Shown here one piece after another: positions 55,795 through 64,000 of a DNA stretch of 64,000 bases; within the stretch, counting starts at the first letter, position 1; each line of letters begins with the position of its first letter. This DNA comes from Calothrix anomala FACHB-343. GTDB lineage: Bacteria > Cyanobacteriota > Cyanobacteriia > Cyanobacteriales > Nostocaceae. The position numbers and the translations under genes are program-made. Location: NCBI RefSeq assembly GCF_014696435.1, contig NZ_JACJQG010000014.1, forward strand, positions 1 to 64,000. Reading direction: 5' to 3'. The notes below the pieces were generated by a model. The model saw only the letters and a list, made by a program, of their open reading frames with translations. It made no database searches and was not told the origin of the DNA.

Positions 55795-57186
55795 ATGACC
55801 AACCTAACTCCTAATTCTAGTTTTAGTTTGACGCTCCGCTTACAGATTCCCAATCGTGTGGGGATGCTGGCTTCTGTTACCCAGGCGATCGCTGCTAATG
55901 GGGGACTATTAGGACAAATTGATTTAATCGAGCAAAGCCGCAAAGAGTCTACCCGCGATATTACTGTGGATGCAGCTAGCACTGAACACGCGGAAACTAT
56001 TGTGCAAGCGGTAAAAGCATTACCTCACATTCAAATTGTGAATGTGTACGATCGCACTTTTAATTTACATCGTGGCGGTAAAATCAGCATTGCTAGCCGC
56101 ATTCCCCTCAGAAGTGTTTCCGATTTAGCTATGGCTTACACTCCAGGGGTGGGGCGGATTTGTACAGCGATCGCGCAAAATCCCGAAGAAGTCTATAACT
56201 TAACCATCAAAAAGAATACGGTGGCAATTGTTACCGATGGTAGCGCTGTCTTGGGTTTGGGAAATTTGGGGCCAGATGCGGCTTTACCAGTAATGGAAGG
56301 TAAAGCGATGCTGTTTAAAGAATTCGCTGGTATCGATGCTTTCCCTATCTGCTTGGCAACCCAGGATACAGATGAGATTGTCCGTACAGTGAAAAATATT
56401 GCACCGGTGTTTGGTGGCGTAAATTTGGAAGATATCGCCGCCCCGCGCTGTTTTGAAATTGAAGCGAGACTGCGGCGCGAGTTAAATATCCCCGTATTTC
56501 ATGATGACCAGCATGGTACAGCAATTGTCACCCTCGCAGCGTTATTTAATGCGTTGAAACTGGTTAACAAGTCACTTGCAGAAGTGCGGATTGTAATTAA
56601 CGGTGCTGGGGCGGCGGGAGTAGCGATCGCGCGATTACTGCGTAAAGCTGGGGCGGAAAAAATCTGGATGTGCGATTCTAAAGGTATTCTCTCTCTGAGT
56701 CGGACTGATTTAACAGAGGAAAAGCGGGAATTTGCGGTTAAGGCTCAAGGTACCCTAGCTGGTGCGTTGCAAGGCGCAGATGTGTTTATTGGTGTGAGTG
56801 TACCCGGAGTTTTGACTCCAGAGATGCTGCAAGCAATGGCAAAAGATGCGATCGTGTTTGCAATGGCAAATCCAATTCCGGAAATTCAGCCGGAGTTAGT
56901 GACTAAAAATGTAGCTGTGATGGCGACTGGACGCAGCGATTACCCAAATCAAATTAATAACGTGCTGGCTTTTCCCGGAGTATTTCGTGGTGCTTTAGAT
57001 TGTCAAGCACCGACAATTACCGCCACAATGTATTTAGAAGCGGCGAGTGCGATCGCGTCTTTAGTTAAGCCTGCAGATTTGGATCGGGAACATATTATTC
57101 CCTCGGTATTTGACGATCGCGTTGTTACTGCTGTATCTGCGGCGGTACAACAAGCAGCGCGTCTAGAAGGGATTGCGCAGAGTTAG
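55795..57186 (+). CDS. NAD(P)-dependent malic enzyme with N-terminal ACT domain
   Basis: 463 residues. Residues 10-85 form an ACT-like domain (LRLQIPNRVGMLASVTQAIAANGG). The malic enzyme N domain has SDLAMAYTPGVGRICTAIA and the lysine region LPVMEGKAMLFKEFAGIDAFPI. VFHDDQHGTAIV binds the divalent metal; the NAD-binding domain starts at IVINGAGAAGVAIA and contains ATGRSDYPNQINNVLAFPG. It oxidatively decarboxylates malate to pyruvate. The ACT domain suggests allosteric control by an amino acid or other metabolite. It is monocistronic, converging on the creatininase gene at a terminator. Confidence 0.92.
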   Translation: MTNLTPNSSFSLTLRLQIPNRVGMLASVTQAIAANGGLLGQIDLIEQSRKESTRDITVDAASTEHAETIVQAVKALPHIQIVNVYDRTFNLHRGGKISIASRIPLRSVSDLAMAYTPGVGRICTAIAQNPEEVYNLTIKKNTVAIVTDGSAVLGLGNLGPDAALPVMEGKAMLFKEFAGIDAFPICLATQDTDEIVRTVKNIAPVFGGVNLEDIAAPRCFEIEARLRRELNIPVFHDDQHGTAIVTLAALFNALKLVNKSLAEVRIVINGAGAAGVAIARLLRKAGAEKIWMCDSKGILSLSRTDLTEEKREFAVKAQGTLAGALQGADVFIGVSVPGVLTPEMLQAMAKDAIVFAMANPIPEIQPELVTKNVAVMATGRSDYPNQINNVLAFPGVFRGALDCQAPTITATMYLEAASAIASLVKPADLDREHIIPSVFDDRVVTAVSAAVQQAARLEGIAQS

Positions 57187-57194
57187 ATTAATCA

Positions 57195-57220
57195 GGGGAT
57201 GGGATGATTAGCCCATCCCC
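57195..57220. terminator. Bidirectional terminator (GGGGATGGG/CCCATCCCC)
   Basis: A perfect 9-bp stem with an 8-base loop between the convergent malic enzyme and creatininase genes. No long T-tract on the plus side. Confidence 0.65.
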
Positions 57221-57226
57221 AAATGT

Positions 57227-57973
57227 TTATTCTGCGTTGACAAATTCTAAGTAGCTGTTACTGAGTTCTTTGACTGCTGCGTCGTAAAACTGCTTACCAT
57301 GTTCTGGAGTAGCTAGGGCGGGATTGGAACCCATACGTCCATCTGGGTAATGCAAGCGAAAATCAGCCGCACTGTAAATTCTGTGTCCTTTGGCGACTTC
57401 TGGTGAGAGGGGTGCTTGCTTGATGGCTTCGGGATATACGAATTGGGTAACAGCTACTTCGCTAGGGGTGGCATGGGAGCCTTCTTGATCGCCATATAAT
57501 TCTTTAGCGAGTTTATATACTGAACTGCACATAAACCAGTTAGCAACTTGACATTGTACCTGATGTGCATTGTGAATTTGCAAGTCTTCTAAATAAGCGT
57601 AGGTTTCAGAGAAAGCGGCTTTGAGGGTGGCGATGTTACCGCCATGTCCGTTGATAAAGTAGAATTTGCTAAAACCTGCTTTACTCAAACAAGTGATATA
57701 GTCTCGTACTACTTGAATTAAAGTAGTGGGACGCAGACTTATAGTACCAGGGAAAGCGGTGTGATGTAGTGCCATACCAACATTGATTGTAGGCCCTACC
57801 ATTGCTTGAGTGGCTTCACCCACACCACGGGCGATCGCTTCTGCACAAATAGCATCTGTACCAATTAATCCAGTGGGGCCATGTTGTTCTGTGGAACCTA
57901 TCGGCAGAATAATACCTGTAGACTGCAACAGATAAGTTTCAACTTCAGGCCAGGTACTTAAATGTAGTAGCAT
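57227..57973 (-). CDS. Creatininase-family amidohydrolase
   Basis: 248 residues. Metal-binding motifs of the family are visible: LPIGSTEQHGPTGLIGTD (E and H ligands, D), then FYFINGHGGN and GSHATPSEVAVTQF. The family comprises zinc-dependent amidohydrolases of small amides such as creatinine, and the riboflavin/F420 enzyme ArfB and mycofactocin MftE. A specific substrate cannot be assigned here, and the neighbours do not help. Monocistronic. Confidence 0.85.
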   Translation of the reverse strand: MLLHLSTWPEVETYLLQSTGIILPIGSTEQHGPTGLIGTDAICAEAIARGVGEATQAMVGPTINVGMALHHTAFPGTISLRPTTLIQVVRDYITCLSKAGFSKFYFINGHGGNIATLKAAFSETYAYLEDLQIHNAHQVQCQVANWFMCSSVYKLAKELYGDQEGSHATPSEVAVTQFVYPEAIKQAPLSPEVAKGHRIYSAADFRLHYPDGRMGSNPALATPEHGKQFYDAAVKELSNSYLEFVNAE

Positions 57974-58387
57974 TTTTAATTAACGTCCTCATCAAAATTG
58001 CTGTGGAAAGAAACATTTTTCTACTAAGTAGCATCATGAATAATTAGCCTTCCACTAACATGATTATGAACTCCCTGAGTGGGAGGTGGAGATGATCATT
58101 TAAATGAGAATTGATGAATTTTAAGTACTGCTTGGTATAAGTGGGGAATTTTTTTAAACGCAGAGTCACGCGGAGGTTTGCGCAAAGTTACGCTGAGTGT
58201 TTCTCTGGCGTTGCTATAAATTAATGAAATGGTGTATTTAGGATAAGAAGATGTGGGTTCTCAATCTGTGAGGAGATGAAGGCTAGTACATCACGGCGTA
58301 AATAAACATGCCTTTCAAAATTAGCGAAATGCTTACTGTGTCTTAATTTTGAATTCCGGCTTGCGGTACTAGTAGTATATTTTTTGT
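57974..58387. other. Intergenic region with interspersed repeat
   Basis: A 414-base gap. It includes an AAACGCAGAGTCACGCGGAG-type interspersed repeat (about 58157-58200), widely spread in cyanobacteria. No gene recognised. Confidence 0.6.
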
Positions 58388-58660
58388 TTAGTCAAAGTAA
58401 TAATGCTTTTTGACATCGCTGATGATTTCCCAGGTACAGGACATTCCAGCTGGAAAGGTGACTAAATCTCCTTTACCCATTTGCACTGGCTGTCCGTTAT
58501 CAGGTGTCACAATGACATCACCTGTCAAGAAGTAGCAAGTTTCTTGAGTATCATAAGTCCAAGGGAATTTGGACACTTCTTTTTCCCATATACCCCAGTT
58601 CGCTACTCCCAACTGTTGAAGGCGTTCTTGACTTGGTTGATGCTCAATTTTAATTTCCAT
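58388..58660 (-). CDS. Cupin-domain protein (DUF861/EutQ-like)
   Basis: 90 residues forming a single small cupin barrel: WGIWEKEVSKFPWTYDTQETCYFLTGDVIVTPDNG... with E-T-C-Y-F-L-x-G-x-V as motif 1 and GDLVTFPAGMSCTWEI as motif 2. Metal-binding His residues are largely replaced, as in the cupin_3 group. Function unknown. It starts 18 bases after the Mo-nitrogenase-C gene, so they are likely one operon. Confidence 0.8.
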   Translation of the reverse strand: MEIKIEHQPSQERLQQLGVANWGIWEKEVSKFPWTYDTQETCYFLTGDVIVTPDNGQPVQMGKGDLVTFPAGMSCTWEIISDVKKHYYFD

Positions 58661-58678
58661 GCGGCTATCTATCTAGTT

Positions 58679-59011
58679 TTAGCAATAAGATTGGATATCT
58701 TCTCCACATTTATCTACTAAATAGCATAGAGCGCGAAAACGCAAGCCAACAAATTGATCGTATAGGGGATTGAGCTTGCACATGGGGGGAATGTGGGCAA
58801 TTTTGCGACCAAATACGACAACATCACGCTCAAAGGGACATTGAGCCGGAATTAGTTTAGCAATCAATTTGGCTAATTTTGGGTTTTGAATTTCTAGATT
58901 ATCCAACCATTGGCGTAGTGGTTGCAATAAATCAAATTTTGGTTGTTCCGCGTTGCTAATGGGGCTAATAAAGGCGGAGAAAATAATAGGTTGATTAGTT
59001 GTTTTAATCAT
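58679..59011 (-). CDS. Mo-dependent nitrogenase C-terminal-domain protein
   Basis: 110 residues with the pattern LRQWLDNLEIQNPKLAKLIAKLIPAQCPFERDV (short form IPAQCPFERD) and IPPMCKLNPLYDQFVGLRFRALCYL of the Mo-nitrogenase_C family (PF06967). The two cysteine motifs CPFERD and PMCKLNP are diagnostic. The family occurs in cyanobacteria and often has no direct link to nitrogenase; its role is unknown. First gene of a two-gene operon with the cupin. Confidence 0.75.
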   Translation of the reverse strand: MIKTTNQPIIFSAFISPISNAEQPKFDLLQPLRQWLDNLEIQNPKLAKLIAKLIPAQCPFERDVVVFGRKIAHIPPMCKLNPLYDQFVGLRFRALCYLVDKCGEDIQSYC

Positions 59012-59724
59012 ATTTCTGAGTCACTTTTTTTGTTGTAGATGAACCAATAAGCAAGAGAAATTGTAGCTAGAAGTTCTAACTAGGTAATTTGATATTGTCC
59101 TTGGCAATAGAAATACTGCAAGTACAACCAGCTACTTGGCGAGATAGCTGCTAGCAAATAGTGCAACTAATCATTATTTAAACGCACCATTCACTGGAGA
59201 ACTGTCCAGTTAAATACAAAATAACAAAGAAATTATAAAGCTGGTATAGTTTAAAGTTATTGATTACTTATATTCCTCATACCAAACTTATATATTAAGT
59301 CTAAATCCCTAGTTAAGAAAATGCATAGTATCCTGAGATGGACTTATATTTGTACAAGCGATGTTTTCCTCTTACTCTAGCCAGATTTCCTGGGGATTAG
59401 GCTAGATAATTCATCAGTTCTTAGGGGGCAAATATCTGGTTATTTGTTATTTTTATTACAAAACTTAATATAAAATTTATCTGGGGTACTAGTAAAAGTC
59501 TATTTGCTCAGTTCGCGCTCATATAAGCTCATATAATACTTGGAATTAGGTAAGGGTATTCGGTTCAAAAAGTACATTTTTGTAACCATTAGTTTGTATC
59601 TTTTGGAGTGATATTTTCTCAGTGTATACGGAGATGAAAATCACAAGATGCAAAGTAGCAGATCCCCAGCTTTTTGAATCAGTCGGGGATCGTGCAGCTA
59701 GTTGAGGTGTGACTGCAGACTAAT
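59012..59724. other. Intergenic region, 713 bases
   Basis: AT-rich, without a recognised gene. Contains a hairpin CTAGCC...GGCTAG (59377-59405) around the CCTGGGGATTAGG motif that is also upstream of psbA. Also two ATATAAGCTCATATAA-like direct repeats near 59520. Confidence 0.5.
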
Positions 59725-60156
59725 CTATAAATAATTGAAAAATTCTGCGGGAACTAGTCTTAATTCGCCTGATGTAAAGCGCTCAATGTTAATCCAGATT
59801 GCGCGATGTTGATGGTTTTCTGATTCAGAGAAGATTAAACTATCTAACTGATAAAATTTAGGGTCAACAAAATCGCATTCATAAAGTTGAATGATTTCAT
59901 GTCCTTGTCTACCGTTGAAGATAAAAATATTTTCTAAACAACCTAAATAGCGAATATTAGTTAATTCTGCTTGAATTTCTTCTTGGAATTCTCGTTGTAA
60001 GGCTAAAATGCTAGACTCGCCAAAGTCCACACCGCCTCCCAACGCGCGATAAAATGTAGATTGCGTTACAGGGTCGTAGCCTTCGGAGACAAAGATACGT
60101 TGGCTATCTCGAATCAATCCTAAGGCTAATACCCTGATTTCCCCTGATTTGCCCAT
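59725..60156 (-). CDS. NUDIX hydrolase
   Basis: 143 residues. The Nudix box GGGVDFGESSILALQREFQEEI (G-x5-E-x7-R-E-x-x-E-E) is complete, at about residues 40-61, with metal-binding Glu residues. It hydrolyses nucleoside diphosphates linked to another moiety; the substrate is not clear (ADP-ribose or 8-oxo-dGTP type possible). It starts 17 bases downstream of the DUF3531 gene, same strand. Confidence 0.88.
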   Translation of the reverse strand: MGKSGEIRVLALGLIRDSQRIFVSEGYDPVTQSTFYRALGGGVDFGESSILALQREFQEEIQAELTNIRYLGCLENIFIFNGRQGHEIIQLYECDFVDPKFYQLDSLIFSESENHQHRAIWINIERFTSGELRLVPAEFFNYL

Positions 60157-60173
60157 TTTAGTCTCTTAATTAA

Positions 60174-60626
60174 CTAATTATCGTAGATAGAGTAAGCCCG
60201 GCTATCACTATCTTCGACGGGCCAATCTTCGTTTTCACCGCCAATATACAACGCTTCAATAGTCACATATTCTTCACTAAGCTGGGTGAGGGCGTTAATT
60301 AAGATATCTATTGCGATCGCATCACTAGTTCCCAAATCAAACCAGCAACGCGCCCACTCACCTTCATACTCAAATTCACCCATGTTATGCATTAGCGCCA
60401 GTAAGCTTTTGTCATAACCTTGGGAGTCATAATTCATGTAGCTGATTTCTAACCCGGTTTCCTGTACCTGAAGATTTTCGGCGTTAAATGCGCCTAATTT
60501 ACCCAGGTAAAACCAGGAATTGAACACTTCTTCTACATATTGTCTTTCCCTCGCTGAGGGAATAGTGGTGAATCTTAGCCAAATCCAAACATCAAAAGGA
60601 TTAAATTCGCGAAACTGAATGTGCAT
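60174..60626 (-). CDS. DUF3531 family protein
   Basis: 150 residues. The start MHIQFREFNPFDVWIWLRF and the segments QYVEEVFNSWFYLGKLGAFN and MGEFEYEGEWARCWFDLGTSDA match DUF3531, conserved in cyanobacteria and plastid-bearing plants and of unknown function. Acidic C-terminus. First of a two-gene unit with the NUDIX hydrolase. Confidence 0.78.
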   Translation of the reverse strand: MHIQFREFNPFDVWIWLRFTTIPSARERQYVEEVFNSWFYLGKLGAFNAENLQVQETGLEISYMNYDSQGYDKSLLALMHNMGEFEYEGEWARCWFDLGTSDAIAIDILINALTQLSEEYVTIEALYIGGENEDWPVEDSDSRAYSIYDN

Positions 60627-60659
60627 TTTTGGTATATATCTCCATCATCTGAAAATAAG

Positions 60660-60769
60660 CATAGCAGGTGAGGGGCATGGGGTAGGGACTAGGAGCTAGG
60701 GGCTAGGGGCTAGGGAAGGGGGACAAGGAGGATAAGGGGAACAAATGACAAATGACAACTGACAAATGA
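60660..60769. repeat. GGGGCTA, GGACAAG and AATGACA tandem repeats
   Basis: Three families side by side: GGGGCTA units (60690-60717), GGACAAG units (60718-60740) and CAAATGA/CAACTGA units (60743-60768) reaching the TPR gene stop. Confidence 0.8.
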
Positions 60770-61702
60770 CTAACCCAAACTTTTGAGGGTATCGTTAGCG
60801 CGGCTGCGTTCGGATTGGATTTGTTTGACTAAATCGGCGGGGAGTTGGGATTTTTTGCTTAAGGCTATGTCAAAATTGGCGATCGCATCTTGGAGTAGTT
60901 GGCGACTGTTTTGTTGTCTCCCTTGTTCGTGGAGAATTTGCGCTTTTAGATAATATACCTCTGGATTATCTGCTGTGGCTTTTACCGCCCGGTTAGCATA
61001 ATCTAAGGCTTGGGAGTAATTTTTTAAGTCACGGTAAGCAATGGCGATACCCCGATCTACTAAATACTGGGGTGCAGCATTTTTTTCTAGGCGTTGAATG
61101 GCTTCGTCTGGGTTAGTAAATGGGAGATTTACTGCTAGAAGTAAATCCATATAGCCTTTAATGAGGTTCAATTCTGGATCGTTGGCGGAAATGGCTTCGG
61201 CTTTATCTAAATATTGATAGACTTGTCGCAGCTTACCTAAAGCTTGAGCTGCACCACCTGCACCTTCACGGGTAATAATTACTGCTCCCTCTAAAAAAGT
61301 GCCAACGGCTGTGTATAAATTACCGCGTAATGGATCGGTGGCAATTAATTTTTGTCCAGCTTCCAGGGTTTTGGTGCTGTATGTAGCTAATGTAGCTACA
61401 TCGTTATTGGTATAAGCTAAAGATGCCCGCATAGCATAGGCTAAGGGTTCGTTAGGTTCGCTGGCTAGGGCTTGTTTGAGGTAATTTTCCGCTTCAGGAT
61501 AGTTACCTTTTTGAAAAACTGCTCTAAAAGCTGCTTCTGTTTTGTCACCAATGGCGCGAGGGTTATTATCGCGGAAGGGATCGCCAGCAAAAGCCGGATT
61601 CATTGCCAGATGAAATGCGATCGCGGCGCTGAAAGTTGCTTGAGCTAGGCTGGTGATTCTCGCCAGCATAATTGATTGAGGAGCCGAAAACCATTTAGTC
61701 AT
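60770..61702 (-). CDS. Exported TPR-repeat protein (Sll0314-like)
   Basis: About 310 residues from ATG 61702 (another ATG two codons upstream). A signal peptide is visible (ARITSLAQATFSAAIAFHLA with cleavage near AFAG, about residue 40). At least five TPR-like helical hairpins follow: GNYPEAENYLKQALASEPN, NDVATLATYSTKTLEAG, LDKAEAISANDPEL, KNYSQALDYANRAVKATADN and ANFDIALSKKSQ. It would be periplasmic or thylakoid-lumenal. The family is conserved in cyanobacteria; partner unknown. Confidence 0.78.
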   Translation of the reverse strand: MTKWFSAPQSIMLARITSLAQATFSAAIAFHLAMNPAFAGDPFRDNNPRAIGDKTEAAFRAVFQKGNYPEAENYLKQALASEPNEPLAYAMRASLAYTNNDVATLATYSTKTLEAGQKLIATDPLRGNLYTAVGTFLEGAVIITREGAGGAAQALGKLRQVYQYLDKAEAISANDPELNLIKGYMDLLLAVNLPFTNPDEAIQRLEKNAAPQYLVDRGIAIAYRDLKNYSQALDYANRAVKATADNPEVYYLKAQILHEQGRQQNSRQLLQDAIANFDIALSKKSQLPADLVKQIQSERSRANDTLKSLG

Positions 61703-62285
61703 TGTCACCCTCAGAATAATTGCAAATAGCGTTGACTGTTGACTGTTGACTGTTGACTGTTGACTGTTGACTCTTAAGAGAGATTTTCATGCTTGGTTGT
61801 GTAATTTTTTCCTTGATGGCTAGCTTGAAAGATTGATTTCTCCCTTATCTTCCTTGATCTCCTTTCATACATGGCGATGAAAATTGTTTCATCAAGACTG
61901 CCTTTTTTAGTCAAAATTGCCTACAGACATCGACTTTGGTAATTGTTACAGGTTCCCTATCGCTTGTAACCATTGCTTGGGCGTAAGTCTGGCACAATGT
62001 AAAAGTTGGGCATTGGGCATGGGGCATTGGGCATGGGGAATGAATTATTCAAGCCTAAAGTTTAAAGCTCAAAGCTTAAAGCGTTGGGGTGCTGTGCTTT
62101 TCCACTCATCAAAGGATTAAGTGTCTCGCCGGTTTCAATCAAGGATTCTAGCTGTTAGATTAAGGTTGGAAAGCAGGTTAGACTTATAAATTTTTGCGGA
62201 ATTTTTGAGAATTTCCTGAATGCTCTTGTTGTAGTTAAGCCTAGTTGATTCAGTATATTCGGCAACTCTTTGGTAATTTTAACAA
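61703..62285. other. Intergenic region rich in tandem repeats
   Basis: Five to six TTGACTG heptamers (61733-61770), then a block matching 44972-45016 (CTCTTAAGAGA...TTGGTTGTGT), and GGGCATT/GGGCATG heptamers (62007-62038). A short frame across 61917-62120 is composed of these repeats and is not accepted. Confidence 0.75.
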
Positions 62286-62960
62286 ATGCTCTATCTTAGA
62301 AATCTGGTTTATCATCCCACAGCCTGCCCAAAAGCGATTCTGAAAACAATTAACTTAGAATTAGCACCGCAACAGCTAGGTTTGATTATTGGGCCTAGTG
62401 GTTCTGGTAAAAGTACTTTATTAGAAATTTTATCTGGATTAGCTGAACCTACTTCTGGCGCAGTCTTTTGGCGCGAACAAGAATTGATTGCTGAACAGTT
62501 GCAACAATTGGCGGGGTTAGTCTTTCAGTTTCCCGAACGACATTTCTGTGGTGGTTCGATTTTAGAAGAATTACGCTTAGGGCATCCCGAATTAGGCTCA
62601 GAGCGAGTGAGAGATGCGCTGAGTGAGGTAGGATTAGAGCATTTATCGCTATCTACACAACCTCATGCCTTGAGTGGGGGACAACAGCGACGTTTAGCTT
62701 TGGCGGTGCAGTTAATTCGCCAGCCAAATTTACTGTTACTCGATGAACCGACAGCCGGCTTGGATTGGTCAATGCGTCGTCAGTTGGTAAACTTATTAGC
62801 GAAACTAAAACAAGATTGGACTTTGTTAGTAGTCACCCATGATGCGGGGGATATGTTAGCGATCGCAGATTGTTGTTGGACGCTGAATCATGGTGAATTA
62901 AAATCAGTCGATCCGATGGTATTGAAGGCGAAAGTGCAAGAACCACAACCTGCGGTGTAA
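62286..62960 (+). CDS. ABC transporter ATPase, ECF/cobalt-type
   Basis: 224 residues. Walker [11 protein letters not shown]-loop GLVFQFPERHFC, signature LSGGQQRRLALAVQL, Walker B LLLLDEPTAGLD and H-loop VVTHD. F-Q-F-P-E and the LDWSMRRQL region are typical of energy-coupling-factor and cobalt/biotin-type importer ATPases (CbiO/EcfA). No substrate-binding S component or T component lies next to it. Substrate unassigned. Confidence 0.82.
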   Translation: MLYLRNLVYHPTACPKAILKTINLELAPQQLGLIIGPSGSGKSTLLEILSGLAEPTSGAVFWREQELIAEQLQQLAGLVFQFPERHFCGGSILEELRLGHPELGSERVRDALSEVGLEHLSLSTQPHALSGGQQRRLALAVQLIRQPNLLLLDEPTAGLDWSMRRQLVNLLAKLKQDWTLLVVTHDAGDMLAIADCCWTLNHGELKSVDPMVLKAKVQEPQPAV

Positions 62961-63046
62961 TTGGTTGACTGTTGACAGTTGACTGTTGACAGTTGACTGT
63001 TAACTAATGACCAATGACAAATGACCAATGACAAATGACAAATGAC
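62961..63046. repeat. Heptamer repeats running into the rsmG start
   Basis: TTGACTG/TTGACAG units (62963-63002) followed by AATGACC/AATGACA units (63005-63046), the last of which form the first codons of rsmG. Confidence 0.85.
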
Positions 63047-63766
63047 AATTTCCTAGAAATCTGGCAAGAAACTCTAAATTGGCAACCTAGCGCGCAGCAG
63101 CAATTAAAATTTCAGCAGCTTTATGAATTAATTCTCGAAGGGAATCGTCAGTTAAATTTAACTCGCATTACTGAATCGCAGGAGTTTTGGGAAAAGCATT
63201 TATGGGATTCGCTGCGGGGAATTGTTTTAGAACAGCAATTTATTTCGTCTCTTGATGAGGGTGCATCTGTAATTGATATTGGTACAGGTGCAGGGTTTCC
63301 GGGAATTCCCATAGCGATCGCATCGCCTAATTGGCAAGTTACACTATTAGATTCGACGCGGAAGAAGATTAATTTTATTGACAAAGTCTTGACTGAACTG
63401 GCTTTAGATAATGCCAAAACTCTGGTGGGGAGAGTCGAAGAAATCGGCCAGGAAATTCAGCATCGCCAAAGTTATGATGTGGCTGTAATTCGTGCTGTCG
63501 GATCGCCATCTGCTTGTGCGGAATATACTTTACCATTGCTGAAGCGCGGTGGTTTAGCGGTGATTTATCGTGGTAATTGGACTGAGGAAGAAACTGCAGC
63601 TTTAAAAAAAGCAGTGGCTCAGTTGGGTGGTAAGGTAGAAGCGATCGCGCAATTTACCACGCCTTTGAGTCAAAGCATTCGCCATTGTGTGTACTTGCGG
63701 AAAATAGCCGCCACCCCTGCTATTTTCCCTCGCGCTGTTGGCGTACCTACGCAAAAGCCGCTTTAG
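63035..63766 (+). CDS. rsmG: 16S rRNA (guanine-527-N7)-methyltransferase
   Basis: 243 residues. Motifs: N-terminal QQLKFQQLYELILEGNRQLNLTRI, EFWEKHLWDSL, SAM-binding VIDIGTGAGFPGIPIAI (about residues 77-93), LLDSTRKKINFI and IRAVGS. It methylates G527 in helix 18 of 16S rRNA. The start is placed at ATG 63035 (MTNDNFLEIW), but the codons come from an AATGACA heptamer array that supplies other in-frame or near ATGs upstream, so start and ribosome-binding site are unsure. The C-terminal 15 residues are Pro-rich. Confidence 0.92.
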   Translation: MTNDNFLEIWQETLNWQPSAQQQLKFQQLYELILEGNRQLNLTRITESQEFWEKHLWDSLRGIVLEQQFISSLDEGASVIDIGTGAGFPGIPIAIASPNWQVTLLDSTRKKINFIDKVLTELALDNAKTLVGRVEEIGQEIQHRQSYDVAVIRAVGSPSACAEYTLPLLKRGGLAVIYRGNWTEEETAALKKAVAQLGGKVEAIAQFTTPLSQSIRHCVYLRKIAATPAIFPRAVGVPTQKPL

Positions 63767-63810
63767 AATATTTCAAAATTCAATACAAAGGGGTAATATC
63801 CCTCGCTGAT

Positions 63811-63922
63811 CCCGAAATTCCGCCGTCACCCTACAAGGGTGCGGCTAATTGAACAAAGCCCACCTGCGTGGGCTTCGTAATGTTAGCCCCAGGCTACTGG
63901 TTCCTGCGGGCGTTAATTCGGG
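63811..63922. repeat. Hairpin-rich interspersed repeat, copy B
   Basis: It is flanked by CCCGAAATT and AATTCGGG inverted ends. The core CGCCGTCACCCTACAAGGGT and GCCCACCTGCGTGGGC hairpins match copy A (15346-15400). Non-coding, between rsmG and the partial CxxC gene. Confidence 0.75.
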
Positions 63923-63934
63923 TAGACGAAAGAA

Positions 63935-64000
63935 TTACAAATTACTTAAATCTTGCACGTGACCGCAATGTTTACAATGTGGTAAATGTTTGTAGGTCAA
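63935..64000 (-). CDS. C-terminal tail of unidentified CxxC protein (partial at window edge)
   Basis: On the minus strand the frame enters from the window edge and reads TYKHLPHCKHCGHVQDLSNL before TAA at 63935-63937. The C-x-x-C-G pair suggests half of a zinc ribbon, as in transposon-encoded proteins such as TnpB or IS1-type InsA. Its closeness to a hairpin repeat would fit a mobile element. Only 21 residues are available, so no firm identity is given. Confidence 0.4.
   Translation of the reverse strand: MTYKHLPHCKHCGHVQDLSNL

Noticed and set aside
58679-59011. Evidence for a nif cluster
   Set aside because: The Mo-nitrogenase-C family protein occurs widely without nitrogenase genes, and no nif gene is in the window.
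61917-62120. 67-codon ORF upstream of the ABC ATPase
   Set aside because: Made largely of GGGCATG heptamers; no coding signature.

Overview
This window comes from the chromosome of a filamentous, probably heterocyst-forming cyanobacterium of the Nostocales (Nostoc, Calothrix or Tolypothrix type). The evidence is photosystem genes (psaC, psbA), a min locus, a Mo-dependent nitrogenase C-terminal-like gene, a very high density of the HIP1 octamer GCGATCGC, and many short heptanucleotide tandem repeats between genes. No rRNA or tRNA gene was recognised.

Layout. 1-1650: the end of an IS4-like element lies inside glgX, so the glycogen debranching gene has lost its 5' part here. 1.7-4.3 kb: an anti-sigma-antagonist (STAS) / PP2C phosphatase / anti-sigma kinase set forming a partner-switching module. 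4.3-7.9 kb: a PadR regulator with a divergent partner gene and a perfect inverted-repeat operator, a folate/biopterin transporter and a SAM methyltransferase. 7.87-8.16 kb: an ORF-less IS200/IS605-like hairpin element. 8.6-9.9 kb: glutamate dehydrogenase.

10.4-19.6 kb is an accessory island. It holds a Ser/Thr kinase fused to a sulfatase-modifying-factor domain, a VapB with a truncated VapC, a TRADD-N-associated two-TM protein, an HTH-STAND ATPase followed by a PD-(D/E)XK nuclease, and a 21-bp tandem array. It continues with a STAND ATPase carrying about 100 residues of GxxxG glycine-zipper repeat, a degraded DUF433/DUF5615 pair, and a nucleotidyltransferase-like/XRE pair. Toxin-antitoxin remnants, membrane-active proteins and STAND ATPases together suggest a conflict or defence island; this is inference.

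19.8-32.1 kb is mostly core genes: a four-carbon acid sugar kinase, minC-minD-minE (minC preceded by a tiny overlapping ORF), an intact DUF433/PIN-like pair, a TolB-like protein, fmt, psaC and glmS. 32.2-33.4 kb: a truncated GHKL ATPase gene, then a decayed IS1 element with terminal repeats, itself split by a hairpin element. 33.4-39.4 kb: a holin-like protein, ExbB/ExbD, a DUF1232 protein and a very large GH15/phosphorylase-kinase-like protein. 40-44.1 kb is gene-poor and holds an IS1634 element with a frameshifted transposase, HIP1-rich duplications, and a gene fragment cut by an IS1 end.

44.2-54 kb: FtsE, two hybrid histidine kinases and a one-module NRPS-like enzyme (A-methyltransferase-PCP-reductase, with a glycine-like code). 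54.4-64 kb: a divergent but ligand-complete D1 protein behind a terminator-like leader hairpin, malic enzyme, creatininase, cupin, Mo-nitrogenase-C protein, NUDIX, DUF3531, TPR, an ECF-type ABC ATPase and rsmG. The window ends in a palindromic repeat and the tail of an unidentified CxxC protein.
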